64,000 nucleotides of DNA from Poa pratensis (lineage: Eukaryota; Streptophyta; Magnoliopsida; Poales; Poaceae): positions 37,995,226 through 38,059,225 of the forward strand of contig CAMZMU010000059.1 in assembly GCA_947311845.1 (NCBI GenBank). Reading direction: 5' to 3'. Under the pieces are notes generated by a model. It searched no databases. It was not told the DNA's origin and worked only from the letters and a program-made list of their open reading frames with translations. Shown piece by piece: positions 12,345 to 25,228 of the stretch. Every line of letters begins with the position of its first letter. The stretch's first letter is position 1. The position numbers and the translations under genes are program-made.

Positions 12345-12505
12345 TTATCCGTGCGGTGCACCGAGATTCGGGGAAAACACTCCGTCCTGGGGTGTTCATT
12401 AGAGGATTTAGAGGATGTAACTCACATAGGGCGGCCCAATTTGTATGTGAAAAATCTAAGTAGCCATAGTGTCTTGTTTGCAGAGCTGGTTGTCCCTTAC
12501 GTCGG

Positions 12506-12993
12506 TACCCGCATGGGTAGGGTATGCGCACAATTTTATACCCATGTGTAGTACCCGTACCCTACCCGTTAAGTCGCGGGTAGGGCACGGGTATAACTTC
12601 ATACCCGTGGGTATACCATACCCTACCCGTTTATATTAACATGTGTACCTTAGCCGTGGGGCTCCAACATTTATTCTCATGAGCTTGTGAACCTATGTAA
12701 AAATTGTCATCAATTGTTAATTTGAATTGAGATAATTGTCATGTACTCATTGAGTTGAGAGAATATTTTTCTCTTGTGAAATGTGCTATCGATGAATGTA
12801 AATTTATGAATAACTTGTGTACTATTTAATCTACCCGTTGGGTACCCAATGGGTATGGGTATCCTTCGGGTATGGGTAAGGGTAAAGTTTCATACCCGCG
12901 GATACGGGTATGGGTAGAATTCTTTACCCATTGACTACACGGGTATGGGTATGGTATTTCTCTACTCGCCCCATACCCTACCCATTGCCATCC
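12506..12993. mobile_element. hAT-like MITE rich in GGGTA/TACCC
   Basis: Both ends carry opposed GGGTAGGGTATG and CATACCCTACCC motifs with many TACCC/GGGTA repeats. The right end reads, in reverse, GGATGGCAATGGGTAGGG, as in a common grass hAT-type element. TTACGTCGG (12497-12505) and TTACAGTCGG (12994-13003) look like a decayed target duplication. The left end seems to have lost about 10 terminal bases. Confidence 0.6.
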
Positions 12994-13275
12994 TTACAGT
13001 CGGATCATCAATTGTAACAGAGTTTTCTGTACGTGGTACTTATTGCAAGATCATGGATTGATTTGCATGGACGGCAGAGTGCTGGTACATTATTTTGGCT
13101 TAATGTTTTGCATGGATTTGGTCCATCTAATTATGTTTTTTTAACAGAATCCAATTATGTTGGTACGATGCTAGTACTCGGACTGTGTGGTCGATTTAGT
13201 CTCCAGATCTCCAGCCATAATTAGGTTTTGCTTAAAACAGAATGCCAACTTAAGGATTTGTCAATTGCGCTGAGG

Positions 13276-13430
13276 CTAGCTCTTCGGCTCCCTACGCCAG
13301 CGGACGGTCTTGTGGAGCATGTTGAAGGCGGCGCCGGCCTTGAAGTAGCACGCTCGAAGCAACTTGAGGAGGATGACGTCCATGGCCTCGTCGCCCTTGA
13401 TTTGGTGCAGGGGAGCACAAGTGGGCTTTC
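13276..13430 (-). pseudogene. Patellin / SEC14-family gene fragment (CRAL-TRIO N-terminal part)
   Basis: In the minus frame ending at a TAG at 13276-13278, the translation reads PLHQIKGDEAMDVILLKLL followed by RACYFKAGAAFNMLHKTVRW. This matches the CRAL-TRIO N-terminal helix region of plant patellins, whose usual form is D.VLLKFLRARDFKV.EA..ML...WR. Upstream sequence within the frame is quickly lost and no lipid-binding domain follows. CGY-like changes at conserved R-A-R-D positions (here RACY) also point to decay. It is a short isolated piece, probably carried or left by transposition. Confidence 0.55.
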
Positions 13431-13486
13431 AGGGACTAGAGAGTTAGGAGGGTTTAAAAAAAACGTTGATAAAGTCAAGAAATAGA

Positions 13487-13881
13487 CATGCAATTGCAAA
13501 TTTTCTTTCGACTTGATGCATTGCACAGGATTTAGATCTCTCGACCGGAAATGAAAGAATGCGTGGATACACGATATAGGTTGGATTTAATTGATATGTT
13601 GCCTCTATGGATGGATATGCCAACTTCCAAAGGTTGTGCACAGTAAACCTAGTAAGTAACATACACATATTGCACACGTGGATGAATATGGAAATTATAT
13701 ATGACATGTCATTACCATAAAGGACATCTTAAAGTCTAACGTAGTACAAAAACACAAGTTAGTACAAATATGCATGACTTACAGAAGCATATATGCCTTG
13801 CATAAGCATGACTTTGGTTCCGAAGCGACAACATGCTACAAATAAGCATAGCTTACTAAAGATTCAGTGTTGCTCCAGATA
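13487..13881. other. No recognisable feature
   Basis: AT-rich, with no long ORF, TIR pair or target duplication that I could recognise. It may contain the 3' flank of the I29-domain gene that ends at 13882. Confidence 0.4.
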
Positions 13882-14391
13882 TCACGCGGATTGATCTAGT
13901 TTTTTCAGTTGATGGCCCTCAAGGTTATCCTTGAACAAGTTATCACCAGATCTCCCAAATATCGCTGAATCGGAGTAAGCCATTCTCTTATAATACTCCC
14001 TCATAGGAATCAGAGGCATTTTAAGGCTCATGAGTTCTGCTAGCTTCCCATCGGTAAATTCGTTTATTCCAAGTCTGTATGGCAGATCAGCTTTGTTGGT
14101 TTCGTCCACCAGCAGCACAGTTTCCTTGAATATGCTGAACCGACGAACAATCTCGTCATGGTCACGCTCCTGGTTGAAAGCCTTGCACCAGCGCTCATAC
14201 AAGGCCCACAAGGCTTCATCTGACTCGAGGTCCTTGTCTTCTGCCATGAATTCCACTTTACCTATAGCCGCAAGTGTGAGTACGTGATCATTTATATATA
14301 ACAACAAAGAGATACCGATCGAATGGAGATTTTTTTCCACAAATTTTGCTTTTTTGCTCGGGATGTTGTCTTCCCATTCACCGATCGACAT
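13882..14391 (-). CDS. I29 cathepsin-propeptide-like protein (stand-alone propeptide)
   Basis: The minus-strand ORF encodes a protein matching the inhibitor I29 propeptide fold of papain-like cysteine proteases. It has ALWALYERWCKAF, then the ERFNIN-like run IVRRFSIFKETVLLVDETNK, then LGINEFTD. There is no catalytic peptidase domain: the protein ends about 50 residues after the propeptide motif. Small stand-alone I29 proteins occur in grasses and can inhibit cysteine proteases; that role is inferred here. The more plausible start is Met at 14247 (MAEDKDLESDEALW, 121 aa); the upstream 48 codons to 14391 may be 5'UTR or an extra exon. A hAT element lies 36 bp upstream of 14391. Confidence 0.62.
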   Translation of the reverse strand: MSIGEWEDNIPSKKAKFVEKNLHSIGISLLLYINDHVLTLAAIGKVEFMAEDKDLESDEALWALYERWCKAFNQERDHDEIVRRFSIFKETVLLVDETNKADLPYRLGINEFTDGKLAELMSLKMPLIPMREYYKRMAYSDSAIFGRSGDNLFKDNLEGHQLKKLDQSA

Positions 14392-14427
14392 GCAATAGTC
14401 TCCTAATATAAGATGGATTCAGCTCAG

Positions 14428-15517
14428 CAGGGCCAGACTGGCAAAATCCGGGGCCCTGTGCGAAACTCTAAAACAGGCCCTATCTCACACGATAAAATGA
14501 ACTAATAAGCAATTCTACTATATAAGACATAATGTCTTTCATAAATTGGATATATTGAAACCATACCTACTCAACACAGTTGCATAATGTTTATTTGAAC
14601 CTCATCATTCATCATTCTTTTAGTGTTCTTTGAAATGAAATCTTCAATGATATCCTCGTAATTGATCTTCTCCGGCACTAATATATCATTCTGAAAAGAA
14701 TCATCAACATCAATATGATCTTCCTCTACCTCGATATTATCTGTCTCCATCTCTAGAATCATTGTAAGTAATAATTGCAAGTGCAAGGGTAAAAGGATCA
14801 ACCGAATAATTACCGGACGACTGATTACCGGATGACCCTTGTGATGATTTTTTTCTAATAAACTTGTCCATAGCACCTTTTTGAGATTTAATTAATTATT
14901 GCTTTTCTTTTCTCTTACGCTTCTATGAACCAGATTTATATTTCCCCATGATGATTCAAACCAAGATTTAACAAAATTGCTAATCTATTTGCTAATTAGA
15001 CGAATTGACTAACTCAAAATTGGAGAATAAAAGGAGGACTCACCAAGCGATCAACAAAAGTGAGAAGAAGAGTCGAAGGGATTGTCGCTTGTTCCGTCGC
15101 TGACAGTGCGAGCACGGGATCGACGGATCACGGATGCCGGATCGGCTGATTGGCAGATCACAGATCGATTTTTCTATCTGGCTCATCGGTTCTTACTTCG
15201 TACTGGAGTCGGACGCTGGCGGTAGGGGAATTGCGAGCGCGTGCCTATTCAGTTTCCTTGGCGAACAACTGCCTGGCTTGTGGTGATGGATCGAACCAAT
15301 GATCCTAGCCCACACACGACCGAGCGGACGCGAGCATGCGCGCGGCGCGGTGCCAGGATGCGGCCCAACAAGCAGATTCAGCCCATTTTGCATTTTCCTT
15401 CCGATTTCGACCTGATAACCATATATCTGTACATAGGCCTACACTAAAATTTTGGGCCCCCCAAATTCGTGGGCCCTATGCGGCCGCACAGGTTGCACTC
15501 CCATGGGCCTGGGCCTA
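14428..15517 (-). mobile_element. Non-autonomous hAT element, 1.09 kb
   Basis: The left end CAGGGCC and right end GGGCCTA are flanked by CAGCTCAG (14420-14427) and CAGCTCAA (15518-15525), an 8-bp duplication with one change. The inner ends share GGGGCCCTGTGCG/CGCACAGGTT motifs. The interior on the minus strand contains the remnant of a hAT transposase N-terminus. Confidence 0.75.
14740..14949 (-). pseudogene. hAT transposase N-terminal remnant (TTF/ZMYM-type)
   Basis: From the ATG at 14949 the minus strand reads MGKYKSGS, stop, KRKRKEKQ, stop, then LIKSQKGAMDKFIRKKSSQG, SSGNQSSGNYSVDPF. The basic start and the SQKGAMDKF motif are typical of plant hAT (TTF-type zinc finger) transposases. In-frame stops and the missing zinc finger and RNase H-like core make it non-coding. 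A further acidic stretch (14700-14571) probably continues it in another frame. Confidence 0.6.
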
Positions 15518-15618
15518 CAGCTCAACTGCACAGCGGTTACAAACTAGTGGATTCTCACAATATAAACTAGCTAGAGTTAAATCGTCTAGACTTTGATCAA
15601 TCCAAAAAGACTAAAAAG

Positions 15619-15969
15619 ATGATTCTCGTAACTGCATGTATCCGAAGAGGGAGGTATTGGGTGTTTACCTGGGACGGGATCGTGGACGCTTGGTGGTGCG
15701 GCGATTGTGGATCCACTGCCGTGGCTCCGGGGAGGCGGTGCGGCGATAGGGAAACGACCACGGCGGAAGGACAGGCGGCTCGGGGGGGGGGGGGGGGGGG
15801 ACTACGCAGGGACAGATCTGACGTGGCCGCACCGCCTGAACCTGAGCGAACCACCGCCGCGGCACAGCGAGCTGAGCGAGCAGCGCGAGATGCCTCACGA
15901 CAGGCCCGCAAGATCATCGACGCCGCCGACGGCATGATGAAAGATGAGAAAAAGATGGATCTACACTGA
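15619..15969 (+). CDS. Hypothetical GC-rich ORF, 116 aa, uncertain
   Basis: No family recognised. The N-terminal half is interrupted by the poly-G tract, read as glycines. The C-terminal half (PEPERTTAAAQRAERAARDA, then SRQARKIIDAADGMMKDEKK) looks like a charged alpha-helical segment. The antisense frame is open too and proline-rich, so GC content alone could explain the ORF. It lies between a hAT element and the LARD flank. Confidence 0.2.
   Translation: MILVTACIRRGRYWVFTWDGIVDAWWCGDCGSTAVAPGRRCGDRETTTAEGQAARGGGGGGLRRDRSDVAAPPEPERTTAAAQRAERAARDASRQARKIIDAADGMMKDEKKMDLH
15782..15800. repeat. Poly-G run of 19
   Basis: Nineteen consecutive G on the plus strand. Such runs are prone to length errors in sequencing, and the frame of any ORF crossing it is unreliable. 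Confidence 0.9.
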
Positions 15970-16693
15970 AACAAGTACACATAAACCCCGGATGTTTCTA
16001 CATGCGGTTTTGCATGCGTACGTGGCTCTAAGTTGGCTAAACTACCGGCTTTATTCGCGAAAAAAGTCTATTGTAGCTCGGGCAACATATAGCACTGTTA
16101 GACGTGGGGGTTATATGTGCTTCAAATGGAATAATTTTGGGTTATCTATACTCCAAATGGCAACATATAGTAATTTTGAAAATTTAAAAATGGTTTTTTA
16201 AGGTGACAAAAAATACTGAAAAAAATATGTACATATAGGAAATGCTATGCATTATAGATGTGCAAAGGCTCAATCCGAATAAATAAAAATCACTTTTTCT
16301 TTCTTTCAATTCTAGTTGAATCAATTATTCAGAAGACATAAAAACAAATCCATGGCTCATACTACCCTAGATTAACAACTCTATACCTGAACAATCTGAA
16401 TCTCTATCATGATTTCAAAACCTCTATACCCGGAAACCCCTACCTAAACAGACAAAAACGACATCCATCTCCGATGACTAACCTGCTTGTCGCCATGCCG
16501 CCGCCATTGCTCGTCCCCTTCGTTGCCGCCATAGGAGAGATGAATCATGTCTAAAATAAGAAGTTGGCACTGGTCAAACAACCGAGCCAGGGAGAGAGCC
16601 TACTCACGGAAAAGAAGTTATTAATGACTGGACGATACCAAGAAATTACCAACGAAGTCTGGTCGGTTGCAACTAGTTCGAGGGAGGTGTAGG
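15970..16693. other. Left flank of the LARD with a 56-bp sequence repeated at 31322
   Basis: 16098-16153 matches 31322-31377 with two differences, in the same orientation. GGCAACATATAG also occurs twice, at 16081 and 16156. No gene was recognised in the rest. Confidence 0.5.
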
Positions 16694-16698
16694 GTAAT

Positions 16699-19600
16699 TG
16701 CGGTGACCCAGCACACCACTGCATGTTGTAGTGTACAAGTCATTGATGTAACACGCACGGAAGGACCTCTCCGCAAATATTACATCCCTCAGAGTAGTAC
16801 AACAGAAACATAGCTGGTCCAAGGTAACACTATAGGATTACAACACTATTCAATACAAAATCTCGAGACCCTCCTTTTATATTGAAGCAAGTCTCTAGCA
16901 AATAAAATACAGAAAGATCCAGATCGTATCACTAAGCTGGATATCAGCTCTACCTCTATTGCCTAATCCACTACTACTGTTGTCACAGCCCTACTCTATT
17001 CCATCTGGAATATCTTTATCCAGAGTTTTACTCCTCCTTCCAATAGACGTTGTCTTCTCCATTACAATCTGGTAGTCGTGGACTCCATTGATCAACCATG
17101 TTGTCGTTCTTCCTCCACTGGCATTATTGTCGTCGTTCTTTCGTTGTCGTAGATGCGGCTGACTCCTTCAATCTTCACCAGGTGGATTGATTCCTCGTTG
17201 GAGACCTCCTCGACGTCGTGATGGATAACTGTCAACTCCTAGAGTGTCTCCAAACATCTAAGCAGGGGGTCAACGAGGAAAGGGTAAGCAACTCGAGCGT
17301 TAGTTAGCAAGTTCAAATAATATAGGAAAGAGTTTTTGTTTTGAATGCACTAGCTACTGCCATGACCAACGGTCATTGGCATAACGCATGTTTTTGGAAA
17401 GCATTTCTTCAAAAGGTCAAGTTTTAGTTCAGAAAACTATGCTCACAGCCTCCACGGGTCTTTAGTCATCACTTGGGATGCCTTTCCCGCGGCGTTCTAT
17501 AGTTCCTTCCGGGAACACGGATGTGACAGTCACAATTTCTTGTTGTTGACTCTGCAGAGCTGCGTAACTTTACCCATGAGAGAAACCCAGCCTTGTTGCC
17601 TTTTCGGGCGAATCTTTCCCGTCCATACTTCCATGGTATGGGGCCAGGTGTGAGTCCAAAGCGAATCACCGCCCTCTCCGCACAACACATATCCGCCCAT
17701 TTGTGACGCAGCTGGTAACTAAGACCACTGGCCCGCCACCCCTCCCGAGCTTCTATTCCAGTCACCCCGTCGAGTCGAAAGGTCACGCGCTTCCACGCAG
17801 TTGGCCACCGCAACGGACGCAACCAGGTAATAGCCTACCGAGGATATGTGAACGAGAGAAGATACGAATGACTTTTACCGTCCATAGCAGATCTCATGGT
17901 AAACGCTTCAATACGGCGCAAGGATCAGTGTGACATTGGTAATTAATCCTAGATATATACTTTCCCGTACAATGGAACCTCCACCACAACATCAAACCGT
18001 GGTTCCATTGCCAGCCAAACAATATATATAGCAATTCACATAATTCGAAAATAGTTTTTCTTTTCAATGCAATGATAATAGTACGTTTTTGAAAATAGTT
18101 TTTTATAAAATAGCTCAATAAGGATATGCAAGAATGAACTTGCCTGTGGAAGAAATGGTTGTTCAACCCTTCGGGGTTCTATGGTTTGCGGTAACACCCC
18201 GAGTTCTGAAAAAAGCAAGGTAGCCCCAATAAGGACCACTGAAAACTCTAGCAGCATGCTATTATGCATAATCATGAGATGTATCGTCACCCCAAAATTC
18301 CCAAGTTATGGATTTTAATACTTTTCGAGTGTTTTGGAGTTTTTAATTATTTAAAGAGTTTGACAACAATTTTCATGAGGAATCAATTTAAATTGATTGA
18401 ATTTAAATAGTTCAATATAATTGAACTTCAAGAATTTATTTTCCCATATTATTTTATTTTATGAAAATAGTTTTTGAAAAAGGATTTCAAGTCATTTCCA
18501 CTTAAGGATCCTTGAATTTTTCATCCATTTAAAACTTGTTAAATTCATTAATAAAACTTACAGAAAAATTCCTCATAATTTATAGAGTGTGTTGAATATT
18601 TTTAGCTGATTTTTGTTCCTTTTGCTTGGGAGTTAAAATTCATTTATACAGTGGGAGTTAACTGAAGAAATATTCAGTTTGAACATTTAGAACTTGGTTG
18701 TTTCTGTCAATTAATTTTCAGAGTGATACACTGGATGATTTACTTGTGTAGATGATATTGGAGTGCTTCTTTACTCCTGGCTGTTACTGATGAACACCAG
18801 ATCATATGCATACATGATTTAATCATGTGATTGTGTTACTGGGGTGCCAAGTGTGGATATCCATCTTTCTGGACAGATTTATTGGATGGATTGATAAGGA
18901 TAAATCCAATGCTTGTCTCAGCCGATGATAGAGATATTCTAGAGGCAATTTATATTTATTGATAAGGACATATAATTACTAAATGAATTTCAAAGCTCAG
19001 TGATGAACTTGTATCCGATTCTGAGAGCAAAATAGCACTCTAAACACAATGAAGTTGGGTTTGTTTGCCAGATCTTGTATCTAGGGTGTGCACTCCTGGT
19101 GATCTAGTGTTTAGTGTTGTTTTCATCAATTTCTTCTTAGTTGGCTTTGTTTACTTGATCCAGATGAATTCTTTCCTTTACTAGAGATAAGAGCAGATGC
19201 TTTACTTGATTTATTGGCCCTACCTATGATGCCAAGGCTGAGGCACAATTTTGATAAGAACAGATACTAGTGTGTTGCTTTTAACCTCTGTGATGATTTA
19301 GCATAGCAACTGTATGCAGATCTGAGAGTAAATCTCTTTTAACTCCAAAGTGTGTATAGATGGATCCAAAATTATTGTATTTGATTTTTGGGCAAGTTTT
19401 AGCTGTGTAGCCCGATAAGAACAGATGTGCCGCCCTGCTCTCCTCTCTTTCTAGCACCGTCCTGTCATTTACAGGACTTGCTAGCACCTCTCCTCTGCCT
19501 CCCACACAAAGAATTAACCTGTTGTTGAGCAGCTTGGTCTTCTGGAAAATGATGATAACCTGCGTCTTGTGGCTAGCCTGCTCCTCCTCGATGCTTCAAT

Positions 19601-21755
19601 TTTCCTAGAGTGTATTTATCTAGCTGCAATTTATTTTAGTGGTTGTTCTTGAGATGTTCTTGGGTTCTGGCTGATTTGGGAAAGATATTCGATAGCTGAA
19701 TTAGCTGCTGGAATAGTTGTGTTGATGTGAGAAAAATATGGTGCTAGATAGATTGTTGGCTGATGTGTAGAACTTGTGGTGCAGCTGGTTGTTCTTGTGT
19801 TCTTGCTAATATGGAAATATATTATTTGGTCCAAATTCGTTGGTCCCATAAAACCATGGTGTGTAGTGATCAAAGGGCTGCCATGGGATGTCTTTTATAA
19901 AGCCTTACTATCCCTCACAAGGTGACACCTCAAGTGGTGACTCTTGCTTTGCATTGGTGAGTAAGCTACTTGTTGTCATGCCCTCACACATGAGCATTAC
20001 TTGGGGTTCAAGTTAACTTAGATATTTTGGTTGTGGATAACTCTCCTATGTGGCAAGCTTATCCATCTCAAGCTTGGTCTTATCTCCTTGCAAGATTTAT
20101 TTTTGAGCAAGACAAGTGGCTTTTGTCACTAGATGGGTTGGTTTGGCTTCTCTCTTATGTGGGCTTGTGAAATAGTGGTGGCTAAACAAGTTATGGGTGG
20201 TGATCATGTGGGCTTTTCAGTTTCAGATTTGTGGGCTTTATAATTAAATCTCTTTCTTCCTTGGTAATTAATACCATTGGAGAAATATTTTTATGTGGGC
20301 TTTCTTGATTAGGAACTTGGCTAGATTAGAGGGATTGACTAGTTGCCTAAGATAATATAATTGGATCAATAATAGTTGCCTTTGTCCCATGTTGCCTTTA
20401 TATCTTGTTCAAATGGTTAATATCCTTTGTTGCCTTCTTGTTGCCTAGTTGATCCATGTTGCCTCGAATGATCCCAAGCTGATCCACAAGTTCCTATTGT
20501 TGCCTAAGATAAAGTTGATCCCTCTAGTCCCCAATTGGATACTAGGACAAGTTCCTAAGATCCTTTAGTTAAGTTCCAACATCGAATTGCCTCACCCTTG
20601 TGGTGAAGGCACACATTTCAATTATCAGAAATGTTTCTTTATCTTTATTTATATTTAGATGATTTTCAATTGCTTCATGTATGTAAAAGAATTTGTCAAC
20701 AAAGTGGCCAGCCTTGCTTCCATCTTATTTTACATAGCATAAAACCTTTGAATTTCACAATTTCTAGTGAAGTTGATAAGAACAGATACTTGCTTCAATT
20801 CCTTTCTTTCTGTTCTTCTTCTTATGTGCAGGAATCAAGAATGAGATTTTGGAGATACGAAGATCAAGATAAGTTGAGAAGATTCAAATGCTGTGAAGAT
20901 CTAGTTTAATATTTCATTTAGGAATTTCTTTTATTCTTTTGTAATCTTCCTTTCTTTTTGGATGATATATGTACTTATTCGATTAAAGTTGTAATATAAT
21001 TTATTCTTTCATTTTCATTTTGTAATGTTTGATCTGGTAAGATTTGTATCATGTCACAATGGATGTACATAATTATATTTTGGATATTTGAATTTCGAAT
21101 TGGAGCACATGTGTAGAAAGAATGGAATGAGATGAGATGGTAAGATGTATTTAAGATGATGATTTGGGATGAGGAATTGATTCTTATGTGATGATATATT
21201 TGTGTGGATGATGTATTGAGATGAATGTAATATAAGATGATCAGATGATGTGTATAAGATGGTAATTGGGATGATGTTGAATGAAATGATAACTTGATTT
21301 ATTTATATGTACTTTGGACAATCATTTGAAATTGATACTTCTATGTATGGAAAAGGATATGATGAAATGATATAGGAAATGGTGATATATGAATTCTTAT
21401 AAGATCATGTATGAAATGAGATCTTGATAATTGCTTCTTTATATGATCATGGATGCGTAGATGGTAAGGATAAGAAATGATGTTGTTGTAATGATTTGTT
21501 CATTTAATTTGAATTATAACTTGTCATATTATTTAAGTGTGTTCAGATGTTTTAGAAAATATGTAAAGGTCATGTCGAAGTTTGTAGCTCTCAACAGGAT
21601 GATCTAAACCTAAACTCATCGAGTCGAGAGAAACATCGATCTCTTTGTCTCGTTTCTTAAGCGCGCCAAAATTTCCCGCATTTTTAGATGCATGCTTTGC
21701 AAATGCACAAATCATATTTCTACCCTTCCGACTCTCTAAACTGTGGGGTATTACA
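16699..21755 (-). repeat. LARD 3' LTR, 5057 bp
   Basis: On the minus strand it begins TGTAATACCCCACAG and ends GGGTCACCGCA. It lacks about 0.92 kb that is present in the other LTR (27180-28099); the junction is near 18646 (CATTTA-T-ACAGTGGG). It retains 34 nt near 19292-19325 that the other LTR lacks. Confidence 0.87.
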
Positions 21756-21768
21756 TCCTCTCCCCGTT
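21756..21768 (-). other. Polypurine tract of the LARD
   Basis: The minus strand reads AACGGGGAGAGGA immediately before the TGTAATACCCC start of the 3' LTR. This is the expected place for plus-strand priming. Confidence 0.8.
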
Positions 21769-24700
21769 AAACTAAACTTCGTCCTGAAGTTTCGACTTCT
21801 CTCTCGTAGAGTAGAGTAGAAAGAAATTTTGCAGATATTGACTCTCTTAAATTCCTTTCTGACGTGGACGTAGACCTTGGTGATCCCCTGTCCAGACACC
21901 TTCTGTGTATCCTCGACTGATCCTTGCTATCCTCCCGTCGACTTTCATCGATGATTTGATAAATTCCGACGATCTCCATACCTCTTTCAGGCCTCTTGGA
22001 TTATCCCATTCAGACTCCTTGCATTACTTTGGCTGTATAGCCCTCCATCGAAGATCCTCTTCCACATCTTTATAAGATCTTTAGATATGATCGTTGGTAC
22101 ACTTCCTTATGATCAGAGGACTAAGAAGACTTTATCTCTGTTGATAAGCTGATCGACTTCTACTCCAAAATATGAAGTAATTATTCTTAACATGTCTTAT
22201 AGAACATAGTTTGGTCTCCGTGATTTGCTTCCTCTGAATTCATTAGACCCTTCATTTATCCAACCATGATTACTCTCTTTTACCTGGATCAATTGTAATC
22301 AGGTTTACTAATCCTTCTGGCATCAATCCTCTCAGATTCTGGTCTCAATTAGATTCAACGGGAATAGATATCCAGACTTCCCCATCCATGAAATCCGGTC
22401 TCTTTGATTCACTCTACTTTAGATCATTTAGTCATAGCTTCTATGACCACTAAATCCCTTGTGATTTTCAACCTCCAACTCTTAACTTCTTCCTAGACTT
22501 CATAATTTATCAAGGATTTTCGACAATACTCATCTTTCTTGAAGAACTTTTAGAGCACTAATAACCAATTCAGTCTTGTCTCAGTCAAAGTCTTCCATTT
22601 GAATTGCATGCCATCTTCTGCCAAGTACTTCCCGATACACTTGCTCACTCTCCCCCTTGGAATTCCCTAAGTCTTCCTCCGTTCTGACCCTCTGTCAGTT
22701 GAGCTTAATTTTGTTGGCTCCATTCAGTCAAGCTTCGTAATCCTTCTTGGTGCTTAAACTTCCAGTATATGTGCCTAATGGTCTCACAAAGAACACGTGG
22801 TATATCCACCATGTTGTGAATACCCAGTATTGTTCTCCGATAAATAGATATTAACTATTCCTATATATCCAACAGTTTCCCGAAGAATACGTGGTATATC
22901 CACCATATTGTGAACAACCAAAGTAATCCTCCGATAAATTGGATTCCTACTATAGCTAGAATTCCAGTTGGCTTATCCGATGGTCTCGAGAAAAGAATTG
23001 CACGCAGGAACTTGTGCAAATGGATGATATCTTAACTCCAGACTCGAATATGATGTTGGTCATCAATGTAAAATTCAGCTGACATATCATTTCCTTCCTT
23101 TCTGATACTTCCGACTAATTCCAAACAGTTGCGACTTGTTTGACCATGTATCTCGCCTTGATTGCGTCTTCCATCGTCCGAGTGGTCAGCTCTAAGATGT
23201 TAATTCTCTTAGTAATACATCTTTCTCCACAATTGCTCTAGATATAAACTCTGACTTTGGTACCTCGACATCATATGTGATGAGGTGCCTTCATCCAAAT
23301 TGGTCCACCTTCTAGACTTGTCGTCAATCCACGACAAAATTGAACTCTTTTCCCATGGTTATGATGCTCTCTTGAACATTCGACTATGTAATTGTACTTC
23401 TTGACATGGTTGATATGTCATTTCTGAATATCAATGTGCTTCCATCCAACTACTTCACTTCCGTCATCCCTTTCTAACTTATCATCATTTGTCTGATGAC
23501 TTTCTCATCCACTCCTTCTAGTAATCTGTTTGTGTATCCAACACAAATTCTCCTTATATATATCCAAGTTCTAATCACAAACTCTTGTTTGGCGGTTAAT
23601 TTTATCGCTTCCATCTCTAGTAATGCCTCTCAATAGACAATCAACTTCTCCTTTATTCCATTAAAATTGGGAATATCCCTGTTCTTCCAGTCTTCATACT
23701 CCTTTATCATCAACCTTATAATACTCTTAGACCCCTAAGTTCTGCTAAACTCATTCTCAAACTCCATTTAACTAGTATCAATGCCTCTTTATTGCTCCAA
23801 CAATAACCTCTTCCACCGAGTTACGACAAATCCATATGTATTCTGCATATTGTCCTTCTTCATCCCTTGGTTTTGGACTTCCGTTGAAAGACTTCATGAC
23901 TTAATATGCAAAAACTTCATAACTTTCCTCCTTGGACATATCTCCTCATGTGATTTTTCTGGCATCATCCTCGATATATCTTTGTCAACTTGTGGTGATA
24001 ATCTTTACTGAACTTACTTCGTTCCTCCTCCCTTCCATGGACTGGTGAAATATGTCTCCAAGAACTAAATATGGTATAGAATGTTGTCCATCACCATCAG
24101 TGGCTTCATTGAATTTTGTCTTCTCGACTTCCTTCTCTTCATGAGCTTGCTTTGCTGACTCATTGTTGTCTCATACTTCTGGGAACACGCCTCTCCCTCA
24201 CATGAATACTATCTACCTCTAGATCAGTAACATTAGGAAAAGAACTTAATGTGACAATCATGCTATTGTACATCAAATCCTAACTTCATGTACCAACCTA
24301 GTCAATCAAAAATCCAATAAGATCCAATAAATCCGAATGCAGTTATATAGCAAACATGCAACATAAGCCCGTAAAGTAAATAGTACTTTGAGTAAAAACA
24401 TCTCAAAAGTACCCAGGCTTAGATGCTATACACTACAAGATAGGTTTATATCACCTTATAGTCCTATTCTAACAACTCTTTGACTCAGTAGTTACCCCAA
24501 CCGCCCATTTGCAACGGGATAATGCTAAGACAAAGTACTCAGAGAGTAGTTGTGGTCTAGTTTGGTTACGTACAGAACTAAACTCCATGTAAATTGAATC
24601 CTCCGTCTGGCTTGAAGAAACATCTCTTGACATCTTTGGATCATTCATGTAGTTGTTGATTATACACCATAAGTAGTACTGTAGCTTCCTTCATTGCTTA

Positions 24701-25214
24701 TGTCGTCTCCTAATATCCTTACGACTCTATACTATACTAAGGTGAATCTCCTTTGAAATGAAACTTTAGGGTATTGGCATCCTCTCCATAGTTACCATAC
24801 TTGAGTGTCGATGATCCTTTACCATCATCCGACTTCTCCTGTCTTCCTTCCTTCACAAACTTACGATAGGGTTCTACTTCATCATATGTCTACATAGGAT
24901 GGTGTTATCAATGATACCACATAGATACACTGACTTGAGTATAACTCTATTGGAATACCAGCTGGTAGAAACTAATTTCAAACTTGTCATACCAAGTTGG
25001 AAACACATGAGATAGATAAGTATGATACCTATAAAAGAATAGATAAGATGTTTTACTCTAGTCGAGTAAGAAAAAGTCTATACAAGTATAACAGTAGTAT
25101 TCTCAAGTGAATAACCATCATAATTGTATGAAGATATGGTTTAGACAAGAGACCTTCCTATAGTCTTACCAACCTACAAGTCTCCTAAAAGGGTTTTAAT
25201 CCTAAGGTCGTTTT

Positions 25215-25226
25215 GCTCTGATACCA
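25215..25226 (-). other. Primer binding site for initiator tRNA-Met
   Basis: The minus strand reads TGGTATCAGAGC, complementary to the 3' end of plant tRNA-iMet, 2 nt from the right LTR boundary (25229). Confidence 0.88.
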
Positions 25227-25228
25227 TC

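Larger units (their letters stand above)
21756..25228 (-). mobile_element. LARD internal domain, non-coding
   Basis: 3473 bp between the LTRs. No ORF above about 76 codons and no retroviral motif on either strand. Minus-strand transcription would start from the right LTR. In LARDs this region is thought to be conserved as RNA structure for packaging; that role is family knowledge, not visible here. Confidence 0.8.

Noticed and set aside
14262..14315. A 54-nt intron joining an upstream exon to the I29 gene
   Set aside because: GT and AG are present and the joined frame stays open, but 54 nt is shorter than normal plant introns and there is no supporting signal.
21100..21500. GATG-type satellite
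   Set aside because: Biased GATGAT/AAGATG composition but no fixed period; it is ordinary LTR sequence and is present in both LARD LTRs.
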